Below are positions 13,001-28,000 of a DNA stretch of 64,000 bases, one piece after another; position 1 is the first letter of the stretch; every line of letters starts with the position of its first letter. The notes under the pieces were generated by a model that was not told the origin of the DNA, did no database searches, and saw only the letters and a program-made list of their open reading frames with translations. Made by a program: the position numbers and the translations under genes. This stretch comes from Linepithema humile (taxonomy: Eukaryota > Arthropoda > Insecta > Hymenoptera > Formicidae): assembly GCF_040581485.1 (NCBI RefSeq), contig NC_090132.1:16932146-16996145 (forward strand), given 5' to 3'.

Positions 13001-16000
13001 GGAATTTTTGTAATACGCATTGACAACAGGTGGAAACGCTTGGAAATCGCTTTGACAGATTTCTTTATTCGAGAGCGCGTAGTGAAAAAGACAATAAAAT
13101 ACGCCTTCATTTCAACGGAACTTTGTAATTTTTTTTCATTTCAGCGTGCTAAAAGAACGAAGAATTTTTAATGCCGCGTTTCGCTGTGCGCCATCGGTTG
13201 TTTGTAATTTTTTGCACGGTGTAAAGACGCGCGTTGTTGTCAATGGAAATTCATAACAATCTTGCATAGATGTTATTGAAATCACTATATTCCTTCCCTT
13301 TACGTCGGCAACTCTTTTCTGATGAAGAGAATACGTTTCCCTCGGCAGCGGTAGAATGGAAATGCTAGAATCACGTTAGTGGAAATTTTACAGTGCGCCT
13401 TCGAGGAAGAGTGTATATAACGCCGGGTGAATATTCATAAAGTCCTCGCTTACATTGTTTACCCGGCTCATTGTAATGGAAAGAATTCCGCGACGGTTGC
13501 CTAACCTTTTGCTCGCCAGGCCGGAATTTTTGTTCAATATTCATAATGACTTAATAGGAGTGACACTATTTTTCCGCGACGAGGAATTATGTAATTTCTA
13601 CAAAGAGCGTGAGCGATGAATTTATTTATGCAATCCCAGCTGCTATCGCTGTGCAGTCACTGTACGAAATCATTGAACTTTTCCTTTCTCTATTATTATT
13701 ATCAATTCTATTATTAGTAATTTTAAATAGACAGATTTAGTATGTAAAATAGGACAGACATTTGTGAGTTGCTTGTTATTATCTATTTATTTACTACTAA
13801 TTGTTGATTATATTTTACTTATTATTTATCCGTATATTAGCAAGCATTTTTTTCTGTGGATTTATAAACTCCTTGTTTATCTATTTTTGAATTTATTATT
13901 ATGCATATAATTTTTATCGTAGCAGAATAATGCGATATTATTTTTATGCTATGTGTGCGAAACTGCTGCGCGTGATAATGCGACGCACGTAGCGTACGTA
14001 CGTAAAATCGTACGTAAAATTCGTTACCTGCTTAGTGCATCAATACACGAACAAGGTAGTTGTTTCCTTCTTAATGACCTTTCTTTGAGGAATATAGTTT
14101 AATGGGTTAAGCGATCTCGACCTGGAATGCACGTGCGACGAATTTATTCATATCCGATCTTAGCATCGTCGAATTCGTGAATTTCGATATAGAACGTTCT
14201 TTTCAAACCTGTAAAATATCGATTAATCGACCTTTGAAGTAAGTAATTAATTCGTGCAATTGATAATGAAATCTATCTTTGCCGCAAACCGCAATGCGGA
14301 TAATTTCTTCTTAAAATAATTTACAATGAAAATTCTAGGAAGATATATGTGCGAATAGAATACAAAAGTTTGTCACATACACACTGCGTGGACACCGTAA
14401 TCCGAAATCTTAACGAAGCCCGCAGGCGATATAATCTTTGGTAACTGTTGTTGCCCATTCTAAATTGTGTGCACACAAGAAGATAAATCGCGTCTAACAT
14501 GCAAATGACTGTGTTCTTCGGAACTTAACTAGGTGTTAATTCGGTATTCACGATGCGTAAGCGGCGCACGGCGAAACGCCTCGGTATGAAGGATACGCTC
14601 GCATTAGGTTACAATTATCCTTATGAGTGTTAGTCGCCGTCTGTGTGTGTTTATTAAGCACGTGATTGCGGTGTGAATGAGGAAACTACGCGTCGAAGTT
14701 CAAACTAAATCGCTTCGCTAATGGCTCCGTATTCATTTCTCAAAATTTTATAAAACGAAACGATCAATTACATCAAGAGTACTTTGCATTTGCGTAAAAA
14801 TTGGCCGTCTCGGAAGTAATATTTCAAATACAATTACCATCGCACACAGTGTTTTGTCTAATCAAAATTCATTCCAAATTACTTTGTCCTCAAGAGCGCA
14901 TCCGGTCGTTTCGAAATATCCTGCAGAGAGATGTAAAATAATATAAAATCCACGCGTTACGTCGCATTAACGCCGCGTTTCGTCGATTGTTTATCTCGCC
15001 GTGACGTTTTCGTGAATTTTACCCATGAAGTCTTCCTCCCGGCTTTATCTCCTGCCGGACGGCAGTTACGGCCTCGTGAATAGTCACGGGACGTCCACAG
15101 GATGGCCGTCGTATAATTTTAAAGACCTTAAGGCTGACCTGAGTCAACAAGTCATGGCACTCTCGTGGAACGTGGGAAGCGGAGTGCGCCTATGGACACA
15201 GATACTCCGGGCTGAAATACTTTGCTTGGAATATTTCGAGACTCATCTGCGCTTATCCTCCACAATGCCGTCATTATCTGTTCTCCACGGTATATTACGC
15301 GAGATGTTCTGCTCAATTTCACAGAGACATCTCATTCGAGATAATAAAAGCGAGCACGACACAGTATTAATACAACAAACGAGCAAGTGGTTTAATATCG
15401 GGACGTTTGTTCGTAAAAATAAAAATACAATTTGTAAAAGAAAATCGGATCTTGTTTTATAAATGGCAAACAAAAAAACTGGTGAAATTTTCGCGTTTTC
15501 ACATTTAAAAAAAAATATAATTTTAGATTTTTACATCCGTGGATATTTTTGCTTTTACAGTACTTTTTTCCAAGTTCTTTATTTGACAGAGCATTAAAAT
15601 TTTTTTACTTTTCGATTTTTTGAATTCTAGAAAGCGTAGATTCTTGTTTCTTTTAAACTTTCCAATTACGCATCCTTCGGATCTTAATGTTATTTCACAT
15701 TTGCGCAATAATTGCAACTCCTATTATAAGATGTCATAATGTCCTTTTTTGTCATTGTTTCGCGAATATAAACTTTACGAGGTACGTTTAAGCGGATCTA
15801 TAACTTCCACGTTTCACTCTTTCTCTCATCGTAATTTACTTCAGAGAGGATGTAATTTACTCCCAAAGGATTCCCTGGCCTTTTTGCTTGTGACGTCTCG
15901 TCTAAATCAACATGTATACGCGATGCACGCATATGCGATGTGTCGCGATATTACTAACATGAAAGAGAATTGTGTTTTATGAAAATCTAAAAAAGTATTT

Positions 16001-19000
16001 ACGACGGAAAAATATATCTGCCAATAGAAAACCCAGGTTTAATTAAATCTGCTTCGACGATACCCTTAGAAGAAAGTAGCGCTTAGCTTTTGTAGTAAAT
16101 ATGAAGAGGTGATCATACGAGGCTGTCGCGAGCGATAAATTTGATTGACCGGTTAATGAAGATATAAAAGAGGCAGTTATGAGATGCTTCTTACACAAAT
16201 ATGGAGAATTCCAGGCGGTCGCGGTAGTTAAAGGGATCGGCAAGAACTCTATTAAAGTCGATTAGAAAAATGTTTAACTACTTCAGAAACGCTTAACCCG
16301 TCGCACGAACTTTCCCGCTTCGTGTCGCTTGGCTACACTGATAATCCTGACATTAACATGTAATTAAGGCGGACGAAAAAAAAAAAGAACGAGGAAATAG
16401 ACGGTGCGAGGGTGGTAGGCAAGAAGAGAAAGAAAGTTTAACCCCGTTGGAATGGTTCTCGATCGTCGATCGTTCGTTACGCCGCCCGGAGTTCGAAACG
16501 GAAGGAAGTTTGGCCTCGCGAGTCCCATTTACCGCCTGAAAATTATGGCTGCTTCGCCCGCAACGCGAGTGATGCCTTGCGTATGCACGGTTAATCCATC
16601 AACCCTGTTTTTACTATCGATCGCTGTAACTAGCACTCCTAACCTAGAATTATCCTTGTAAACATCAAGATCCGACGGAGCGATATCGTGACTGATAAAA
16701 AAATCGTCTAACTTTTTGCATGAAAAATACATAAAAATCTGTATTGAAATCTTTCATATCGAATTCGCAAGACAATATTGTCTCAATTTTTAAATCGCTG
16801 GTCTGAAAAAATCTATATAACGCATTTAAATAACTCTCTAAAAAATCGTCCAACTTCCGAACTGTATTTCGAAACTGCAACAGGAGTATCGAACTGTTTT
16901 TCTTTACCGGAAATTGGGGAATGCTTTCACAAATTAATTGTCGGGGCACTCCATGGTTGAAAATGAGACTAAACTCGTATCTTGATTGAACCGTTTCAAC
17001 TGGGATATTAGCGACTAAACAGTCATAATTGGCGCTGCCGCAACAATCCGCGAAGGTATGAAGGGTATGAATATCAAGACTGAATGCAACTCCCCGGGTA
17101 TCTCGTCTGCCCGGAATCGTCCATCGCGAATGGTACAATACGGATTTAGCCGCGGAATATGGTTGCACTATTCCGTTGCAACCAGTATTCAGCTCTCGCA
17201 TCACGCGTCGGGTATGAGGCGCCTAATTATTCGTCGCATGAATAATTCACCTTGCAACTTAACCGAGGTCGAAGATCGTTCGGCGGGAAAGAAGAAAGCC
17301 GAAGTAGAAAGGAATGAAAGCTACTATTAGCTGCTCCGTTACACGGCAATGTGAAAAATTAACGGCCTCGCCGACGAGTTTCCGTTCTTCCTCTCGCACG
17401 TTCGTTCTGTCATTCTTTCGACGTGCTGTTTCTTTTTTTTTTGCCTCTCGGATTTTTTTTTAGATGCCGTACGACAGGCGCACGTGTTTTCGTGAAATGC
17501 GAAACCCGTCATGCAATAGCAAAAGGAAAAAGAGCCAACGGCGAAAACAGGAATAAAAATGTGTCGTCTGAGAGAAGTATTGACAGACAGCGTAGAAATA
17601 TTTTGCAAAATGTATTTTGCTGTTCGTTAAAAGGATCTCGGATACGATATGATGATTAATTGATGCAGGCCGTTGTACAGACTGTTGATTGACGGCCGAC
17701 TTTAATAAAACAAGTATTTTTCAATGGTCCAATTCAGTGTCTCGTGAAATGCGAGTTTGAGAAAATAACTTGAAAATATATAACAGGTGATAAATAATTC
17801 CGATGGAGAAAGGCTCTCGTCGACAGACGCGTCGTCGCAGCCGTCGAGTGAAAGTATCATACTCGGAGCAATTATCAGTCGTGAGATAACGTTAGAGCTC
17901 GAAACAGGATCATCGGAAACGAAATCGCGCGGTGAAATCCCGCGAGAGCGCGACGAGTCGATTCACGCGACGCTCCGATTGTTAATTACAGATTCATAAC
18001 TAACGGCCGCGAGAGAGAATGGTTGCGTTTCGCGTTCGCCACGGCGTGATTCATTCAGAGATGTAGCGTTAGGGACGCACACCGACGACCACGTGCGCCC
18101 ATCCGCGGCCGAGTCCCCTTCGTCCAGGTGTGCAGGTGAAGCCGATGCCGTGGGGTCACTCATTTATCATTGCATAAGATACAGAACCTGTTCCGGTCCA
18201 TTCATCGCCGCTCGCTCGTATATACCTTCAAAAGTGACTCGTGGGTTGGGCTACGAGAGCTGTGCCTGCGTACGTACGCAGTGGCGTAGATGCGATTGTA
18301 TATGTATTTGTCAAACTGTTGCGTTGCGAACGTATATTAAAAAATCAGTGACCTCGCGCGCGAGTTCGGCTTTCGATGTTATGAATACAAGAGAATGATT
18401 TCTGTTTATTTTTTGTTGAATAGCGATACGTGCAAACTGTCGAAATAGGTTTGATTAAAAACGGATTTTTTTATTAAAAATTATGCAAGTCATCTAATTA
18501 ACAAATTTAGAAGCGTATATAATAATTTATCATTCGGTAATTTATCATAATTTATCATTATTGCAGTTTACATTGTGCAGATGTGAGAGAGAAAAAAAAG
18601 ATAATAAGATTTATAATATAATATATTACACTAGCGATAATAGCGATAAAAACTTCTCTTTTTGTCAAATGCCAAACTCGTTTCATTCGTTAGTATTTAT
18701 TTAAACGGCAATTAATTAAATGAGAGTGATAAAAGAATCGTTTAGAACCACTTATAAATTGCAAGCTTTCATGTTTGTGACAAAACATCAACAGTATAAA
18801 ATATTTCGCAATATGCGTGAGCGCATCGCGACCACATAATTATGGTAAATAACTGCAATTCCCGTTTGGACGGTAATTATGCGACTAAACAACCGCAAGA
18901 ATATCACAGTTTCAGAGGCAGAATTCATGCTTGTTGATCTACAATAATGTCTATTTGTTAAGTAAGCTTATGAATTCGCGTAATTTCGAAATAACTGCAT

Positions 19001-22000
19001 TTTTGAGACATATTATTAGATGTTAATTACAGCTGTTAATTTTAACAAATGTGTCATGATTCAAATTTATTTTATCATTCTAGTTTCAATTAGTAAAACG
19101 TGATTAATAATTTTATTTTTATTATATTTCAAAATTACTCAATAATTAAAATTGAGAGAGAGAAGATAGATCGAAAAACAAGAACAAATTATAATTTTTA
19201 TAATATTTTTATGATAAATGTAAGTTTAAATGTATTTGAATTCGGCGCCAATGGATCCGCGTTCTCTTTGATTCTCGAAGCGAACGATATTGTTCTGTAT
19301 GCGTGTATTATTTTCGTCGCGGTTTGCCTCAGGCGTAGAACAAAAGAGTCCAACGATCCAGATATGCCGATTTGTCAGTGATTTTTTCCGTTTCACCGAT
19401 CAGTGAAATAAAAAAACTTTACGACGGTATCTTATTATAGATTGCAAGAAAGGTGCAAGTAGTTTGAGCAAATCACAATAATAATAAAAATCCACAATGT
19501 AGTTCACAATTTCATCTTAGTACACATTTGTTTAAAATAATGTTTCGGTTTATGATCGAAATTTTTATTTAATTCCAATCTTTGGTTCTTTTTACGTATT
19601 TTCTTATTTTAGAGTCAAATTAGTTGTTTTAAAGTAACTACAAGTTTATCTTTCGATAATAATAAATAAATCAAAATTATGAAAATGATTAAATGAGAAA
19701 AAAATTGATTTTTAATTAGTTTTGACTTTAAAAAGTAATAAAAATCAACAAATTGAAGGAATTAATCAATTTTGCTGAAAATTTCTGAATTTTTTATTAG
19801 TACTCTGTAATAGCGCGTGTCCTGCTCGTAGCAGGAAGCGATACATCCTGCTTGCATTATCTTCGAAATTCATCTTGTGTGCGCATCTGTTTTGATTAAG
19901 AACGCCTCATCGTCGTTCTGGCGACGGACAATTTGTCACTGCCACGAGCTTATTTCTATGTTCTGTTGCAGTGACGAGCATTCTACGACAAATTAGTTTA
20001 TTGGTTGGATAAATGTTTATTTGTTTTATTTCCGGGATTGAAAATACCAACAGAAATTATTTCTGCATTGGTACATAAGTTATGCTATTAAAAGAATTTT
20101 TTTAATTTTCTCAAAAAAGAAACTGTAAAGTGTTTCAAGCATACAAAATAGTGAAGTAATTATATTAAATATTGCAATTTAACTTTCTAATTATAAATGC
20201 AAATTGTATGCCTTCTGAAATTTGAACTCTGTTAAATATTATTGATTATATACCAACAGATAAAATTCAATGTTCGAATATAGTTAACACAAGTCTGTCG
20301 AATTCGTTGCAAACATTTTAAAAGCCGATTTATGTGATTCGTAAATCATTTATAATACATTTTAAGCTTCGAAATACAGGCAATAAATCAATAAAGATGT
20401 CCGAGCACGCCGAAAGTGTTCTTAATATTCATGTTTCCATAAATAAAGGAATTTTGTTCCAAAAAAAATGTTATACCACTAAATCCCACATAAATCCTAT
20501 TATTTGGAAAAAGAATAAGCGTTTTTAAATTTTCAGTTCAAAATTTGAGTTTATAAAATATTTTATTCCTTGTTACACATTTCACCAATATTTTTCATAT
20601 GTAATTGCTACATATGTATTGTTATTATTTTATTACTTCACGAATAATATATAATACATGTTCCCATAAACGTTTAACGGCGAAATATTTGAATTGCGAT
20701 TAAAATTATTATTTTGCACAGACACGCCCGAAGGGAGAGACACACACACAGAGAGAGAAAGAGAGAGAAAGAGGAAAAGTCTCGAATTAAATTGTGGTAA
20801 CGGACAGTGCAGTTTCATCGCAGAGATGGCTCGGCCCGTTCACTCGCGTGTACATATTGCGAATTCGTTAATTACAGGTTGCTCCCTTGGCCCTCTTACT
20901 TGACTACTCGAAAGCCCTCTCGCTGCCGCTCAACGTTTTCCGCAACGTCGGTGAGAATCACCGTATCCGGTTGCCAGGTGGCTTTAAGCAGAGTCCAAAG
21001 TTGTGGGTTGGCCATCGCCTCCCCCTCTCTTCCCTGACCCTTTTCGATCTTTTTCTTCCCGTCTGGTCCACCGCAGACCTTTCGTCTTTTCGTTCTGTCA
21101 GACAGCCTCCTCGACTTCCTATAAGGCCAAGGTCTTTTATCAGGGAGGTCGAAGATAAAAAGGAATGGCCGATGCAATACCTCGCCTCCAATCGCTATTT
21201 GCGATCGTGACTCAATGGGATAATTACGCATGAGAGAAGTTTGCTTTTGCATTCATAAATTTTTTTACTCGTCACTCCCTTTTGCCAAATAAACCATTGT
21301 TTTTTGAGGTGGAATTTAATCCGTTGTGGGAGAGAAAGAACTTCGCTTGATAATTGCGACTTAATTTGTCAGTTTGACATTTTAGATCTAAAAATTTGTA
21401 CAATTTTTATCATATTCTCAAAAAATATATCATACATATTTTTTTTAATGTTATACAAAGACTGACATCTTCCAAAAAGCTGCTATGCATTTTTCATTAT
21501 ATTAGTTTAAATTATAAATTAACTATAAAAATGTTGGAAATAATATTTTTTTATTTATCGCTTGTGAAAATAAGTTGAATATTGCATTTTCGTCATTATG
21601 CATTTTCTATTGCAGCTCTGAATTTTCTATATTCCGCATTCGTTGTTATTAAAACGCACGGCATCCGCTTCAAAGAATCTCGGCTGCACGGTTATTAATT
21701 GGATGCGATCACGCGATATTTCCTCGCGATACGTCGACCCGCCGCGAATTTATCGTCGTGCACGGGCTGATTTATCAGGGTGGATCCGATTTATCAGCGT
21801 GTCCCAGGCACGGGCCCGGTGGAGATCGACGCGATTCAGAAGCCGATTGGCCAATTTCGTTCGCGCGACGTTTCGAAAGAACGGGATTGTTTGCAGTACA
21901 CGACAGATTCGTAGACTCTATTTGTAACCCGGCGGTATTTAGTCATTCATCTGATACCACTAACACGACTACTAAGAACGTTCAGTCTAAACGAATGATT

Positions 22001-25000
22001 TACGACAGCAGCGTTGTCTGCTTCAACAAGCTACGCAAAAAGCCGCGATGCTATAGTTAGCAAGATCGATACTTTTAATTATAAAAGTATGAGAATAATT
22101 GAACTTTGAAGAATGTCAGACCGAGATACCGAGCTTCGCAGTTTATGCATTTTTCGTCTATCTTAATTCCCATCTCAATTTTTAATCTTGTATCAATTTT
22201 ACATCATTTTTTAATAATATAACAGGTCTGAGACTCAACAACAATTGGATTATAATAACATAATTGTTAATCATATCGCATCATTTAATTGAGGTCCGAG
22301 AAAAATGTTTTTTATGCACCTTTGTGCGTGAAAAAAGAAAAAGTCGCATTTGATCAGTAGATAGTGGGGCGATGTGGTCAGCCAAGTTAGCCACTGTTTT
22401 TACTTCGTATGTAAATATTTCTGTCTCACGAAATAGTCAAGCTATCACTAAGATATTTCACTCTAAGTATGTTCTTATTGTAACTTATACCAGCCTTTGA
22501 AGAGTTGTTTTAACAACTAATTCACATTTTCGAGAGAAATAAAATATTTGGAAAGCTATCAGCCTTTGTTCGGATCACAATTGTTCACCCGTGCTGTGTA
22601 GTCGTCTGGTGTTTTCCGGAGAGGTTCAGCAAATAAATAAATGTCCGACCAGTTGAAGCAAACAAAAGCTGCTGCGCTAGCACACCGAGTACATTCGCTA
22701 CGATTCTCAAGAACAACGGATCGGGTAAAGCGTCTTCCGGTATTACTTCCGACGGATATCGTCGATCTTTGTCAAATACACGTAATTAATTCGTAAGTTA
22801 TTGTCTTTCCAAAACAATTCTTTTCCCAACAGAAGTCGCCTTGTAAATATTTTCTGTTTTTCGACAGCGTAAAAAAAAATGATAGCTGCAACATATTTAT
22901 GGAAAGTGATTATTTTTGAAAATCAGTTTATTGTCTTTTCATTTCTTATCAAATATGGCGGAAATCGGATCATCAAAAATTTATTTAATAATTCTATTTT
23001 TTTCATTATCATACTTTACGTTGTCAAGATCGCGAAAGTAAAACAAAATGAAAAATGATAGCTGTGATGTATTTATAAAAAGTAATCAATTTTCGAAAAT
23101 CAGCTTTTTGTTTTATGCATTCTTATCAAATACGGCGGAAATCGGCTTATCAAAAATTTATTTAATACATAATTCTATTTTTTGTATTACCATACTTCAC
23201 TATACGTTGCCAAGATCGCGAAAATAAAAAAATAAAAAATAATAGCTGTGATGTATTTATAAAAAGTGATCAATTTTCGAAAATCAGCTTTTTGTCTTAC
23301 AAATTCTTATCAAATACGGCGGAAATCGGCTCATCAAAAATTTATTTAATAATTCTATTTTTTGTATTACTATACTTCACTATACGTTGCCAAGATCGCG
23401 AAAATAAAAAAATAAAAAATAATAGCTGTGATGTATTTATAAAAAGTGATCAATTTTCGAAAATCAGCTTTTTGTCTTACAAATTCTTATCAAATACGGC
23501 GGAAATCGGCTTATCAAAAATTTATTTAATAATTCTATTTTTTGTATTACTATACTTCACTATACGTTGCCAAGATCGCGAAGAAAGTTTATCACTGAAC
23601 CACTCCATCTAGACGTTGACCTTCTGACTGAAAAAGTTACTCAGCGCGAGACTACCAGCAGCCTCCGCGACGATTGCCAGTTCTCTCGCCCACGTCTCGC
23701 GGGCGTTCGCCGTACACCGAGTGCGTGCGTGTAATGGTTACGTTACGGGTTATGTTATGTTATTCCAGCGGGATGTCGAGAGAGGAGCGCCGGAGGTGCG
23801 GGCGGGATGGAGGTAAGAGGGCAGAGTTCGCTCCATTCATACCGTCGCATGTACGATCGGTCGGCGCACTATTGCACGTGCACCGTTGCACTTGGCAGTG
23901 AGCACAGACGCGATGCAATGCCACGATAGTGATGCAGTGACTCTCACGAGATTTCTCTCGCGCTCAACAGATACGCCATTTCTGTCTTTGAACATTTTGT
24001 TTTTACGTCGCTTGAAAAAGACGTAGAATTCTGATTAAAAATGCGAGCGACGGTAAAAACATTTTACAGTTTTCAATATTAAAATCTTGATGTTTCAAAT
24101 TATGAAAAAACAAAATACAAATTATAAAAAAAATATACATTAATATGACCCGAAGATTAACAAACTAGCTCGTAAGAAGCAAGAAGTAGCATTGAGGAGA
24201 GTTGTTTCTAATTAAATTTCAGAAAGATTAGAAAGAGTGCTGACAAATCACTTTTATCGCGCGCCCTTAATTTCATAAAGGCTTAAATTCGTTAGTTATT
24301 TGCCATGTCTTCAATTCGCATTTAGAAATTTTCCATTAGCGGAAAATAGGATAACAACGGTTAACGACGCTAATGTACGTAAACGTCAACCTGCATTTCA
24401 GCAGACGTCACGATGCACATACGCGGGGCCGCTAATTAAATCTGCAGAAACTCCGCGCACACATCCGCTCGCAAGGACGGCTGGCCGGACGGTGTCCTGG
24501 CGGAACGACGCTCACGTTCGCTCAGAAGTGTCCGTAACAAAATCTTCGCACTGCAGAATCCGTCGCTCCTTGTTCAATGTAGCGGGATTAAAATCCGTCC
24601 GGCGAGAGAGGCGACTTCCTTCTCGCTCCGGCGTAGAGGACTTCCGGTTTTGCGCCATTAACTAACTTGGCTTGTTTCTCGCTTGGCGCGAGTTCCTCTG
24701 GCTAACCCCGGAGTGTCCTTTGCTACTGCGGCCCTCGGCAATGCCGTACTTACGTTCCTCGTACTAATGACGGCTCCAACATCGCTCGCTGCATCCATCG
24801 CGTTATGCTCAGAATGCATACTCGAGAATGCAACGAGAGAGGATGGAAGGCGCCAAAGCATAAACGAGAGGATAGAGAAGCTCGTTATTAGGCACGTTCT
24901 TGTCTTTGATGTATCCCTAATGTATCGGTTTAACGGCGAAATAATGACAGTCGCGGATTAAGCTGCTTAATATTCCCAAATGCAAATTCATCTTGAAATT

Positions 25001-28000
25001 ATTCGATTAAAACGTCATTACAAATTTTCGTCTCGAAAAAAAGATCAAATATCATTATCTTGTGTAATCAAATACAATTTGTTACAGTAAAAACATTCCA
25101 AAAGTAAATAAAAGGCGATTGGCAGATCGCGTGTTAGAATGACTGATCCTTTTAAAAATATCGAGCTTGCGGTAATTTGATGTTTCCGCGAAATGCATCG
25201 TATGCAACGATTACGTGATACAGGAACGTACTGTAATTGATGTATAATTGCGGTATAATTGTTGTCTGTTTATTGGAAACGGAATGCATGAAAGGATGAG
25301 AGTAAAAAAAGAATTTAGAAAATGCTACCCCATTATTCTCCGTTGATATTATTAATTCTACTACTTTTTTCTTAAATGTACTAATTATAAAAATAAAAGA
25401 GAAATGTTAATGACTATTACATAAATTATTTTAGTATTTAATTAAGAATAATAAATAAGAATAAAATAAATAATTCATTATAAATTAAATAATAGTCGTT
25501 ATAGTGTTAATTAAAATAATGCGTATAAAATATACAAAAAATTGCTAAAAAATTTTTTGAAATTCTTATTTAAATTATTATTATAAGAATAATTATTATA
25601 AGAATACGCAGTTTTTTTTATCTGTATATAAGCCTTCTCTGCGAAACAGATAGTAAACTTGGCAGAAATTTGTGTCCAGACACAAAGGATGCATACATGC
25701 CTGCAGAGAGGAGTAGGATCGCGATGATAATTGCGAGCTTTCAAAGACAACGAACTTTGGTCGAACCAGCAATTCTGGTTTCTACGCTCTCATGAGTCTC
25801 CGGCAAATCGCTATCAGTTCTCCCGCAGTTAATTTGCTTCAAGTTGCAACGAAATACACTCGCCTCTGTCTCTGCTCGAAAATGTCTGCAGATTAAATGT
25901 CAGTCGTTTTAATATGTCGTTTTCTATTTATTCGATGCGCAGGATGAAATCAGTGTCAATCCTGACCGATGACCCTTGGGCATTTTCGTAGCGAAGTACA
26001 CGTGGAATTTATATTGAAAATTCCATTTTCGGAAGGGTCGCCGTCGCTCACGATCGAACGTGCAAATATTTCCGGCGCTTAAGTTCACGTTGTAACGATT
26101 TTTTTTCGACGTTTTAGCGTGCGCGCTCGGAATTGAAGTAGAGTTTTTCGGCATTTTCCACACGCTTCGTTTAAACCAGACCAGATTGTCACGGTCAGAA
26201 TTGTCACTTCTTTTATTCATCACAGTTTAAAAAACTACTGCTTGCGTTATCTTCAAATTCGCAGTATCCGTGGATGAAAAAAGCGCAATAAGTATGTATT
26301 CGATGTGAAAGGATGATATTGTGTGTTTTACGTAAAAGGATGATATTAATTAAAAACTCTATTTCTTCTTCATTCGGTTTACCTCGCAATTTCCGTGAAT
26401 GATCAATGCAAAGGAAATCGGAAGTTTTCGTAAGAGTAGTTTTGATGCAGAATTCCGGATTTCAGTTCCTCAAACCAAATTGAAAAGTCAACTGACTTAA
26501 AAGTTAAAGAAGCTATAAGATTGAAGTATTCAAGTAATTTTGGAATTTTCTTTTCGAACGATTTCTTCAGAGACATTGCTCTGAGAAGTTAAACGCGTGT
26601 CTTCGACTATGCGATTATGGTCTTCCGGTAATTGTTTTAGCTGTCGCCGATGTAACTTTCGACGACTGCGCCGGCGTTGCACGCGAAACTTTCGCGGGCG
26701 TTAATTAACTGCTAATTGGATCTTATTAATCGAGACTCCGCCGTGCGCTCGCAGTACATTCCCCCGGCCATTGCTTTGTCTATGTTAATAGAGGGTACAC
26801 GTAGCTAGGGGTTGTGCATCCACGCGGGTTAGTATAATGCATTACAGGATCTGACCGCCGCCGAAGCGATGGAAAAAGCCGAACAAAAAGTTGGATCTGC
26901 TTGCTTCGACGTTATCACAAATTTATGCAAACATCGCGAACAGCGTCAAATATGGCACTTTAATTTGTTCGCCAATTTTTTCGACACGAGTTATGTGTTA
27001 AAATTTTATTCTTAACATTCTTAGTCAAACTCTGCTGATGCGTTTTTAAATCCTTTATTTTCTGTTGATTAAAAAATTGTACCAAAATTTAGGATTTTTT
27101 GTAAACAAAGCAAAGCTTGAAAAATATAATAAAATTAAACAAAACATTTATTTTAGTAAATTAAGATGTGCAATTCGCATATTTTCGTATAAAAATGATT
27201 TTTATAGAAAAGTCTTCACTTCAAGAAATTTGTAATTTATTCTATACGTACGAGAGTATAATTCTGCATTGGAACATAACTGCATGAAATGCAATTCCGA
27301 GCACGAGTTCGTTGCACGGGACACCGCGTATACTTCTGTGAGTTTCGATAACCCGGCCGACACTATAATTAAAGTTTTGTTACGTAACGGAGAAATTTAC
27401 TCGCGATTGCAGGATGCAGATACGAGGGTCGCCGATATCAGGAAGGAATGGCTGTGGGTACGTCCGAGCCCTGCCTGCGATGCCGATGCACCGAAGGCGC
27501 ATTGAGATGCCGGCTCCGGGTGTGCCCGCGATTGCCGAATCCACCACCATCGGGCTGTCACGTTCGTTCACCGGCCGAGAACGTATGCTGCGCCGAGCTG
27601 GTATGCGGCGAATCACGTTAGTACACACACACAATGATATCCCTTTGATTAATCACGATATTTCGTCGATGTCAGTTTCTTTCCTTACAAAATTGTTCCG
27701 AAATTGGAAAGCTTTTCTAGACGAAATCACAAGTATTGTATTATAAATGTTTCTATATTCACACATTTCTCCCATTTACATAATATTAAAAATGATTTCA
27801 CATACAATTGAGAAAATATTTTATGCATGAATTTTGTGAATTGCAATTTAATTATTCAGCGTTATTTGCGAGCTAAGGGTCGTCTGTGTTTACACACACA
27901 CACACACACACACACTTTGTTTCTTCTGTTAAAAAGTTTGTTGCGTTAAAACGCATAAAAGTTTCGGCTCCGCGGTAAAGCAGATTAAAGAGTTAATCGT

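Larger units (their letters stand above)
7084..27412 (+). other. Intron 1 of the VWC gene (20.3 kb)
   Basis: Bounded by GTGAGC and by TTGCAG before exon 2. No nested gene is recognised on either strand. It holds a (CA)n microsatellite at 8058-8079, a mixed CA/GA simple repeat at about 20742-20775, a four-copy tandem array at 22881-23583, and CpG-rich islands near 8200-8350, 9100-9350, 10000-10400, 11350-11690, 17050-17330, 17800-18380, 20830-21200, 21640-22050, 23640-23900 and 24400-24860 within AT-rich DNA. Large first introns of developmental matrix genes often carry enhancers; that role is inferred. Confidence 0.7.

Noticed and set aside
15025..15462. 145-codon + frame in intron 1
   Set aside because: No known motif, no splice partner, and length reachable by chance in 64 kb of six-frame sequence.
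22881..23583. CRISPR-like or phage repeat array
   Set aside because: The units are contiguous 180-bp monomers without spacers, in eukaryotic intronic DNA.
23292..23612. 106-codon frame with internally repeated sequence
   Set aside because: It is open only because the 180-bp tandem unit is divisible by three. It has no start context, homology or exon structure.
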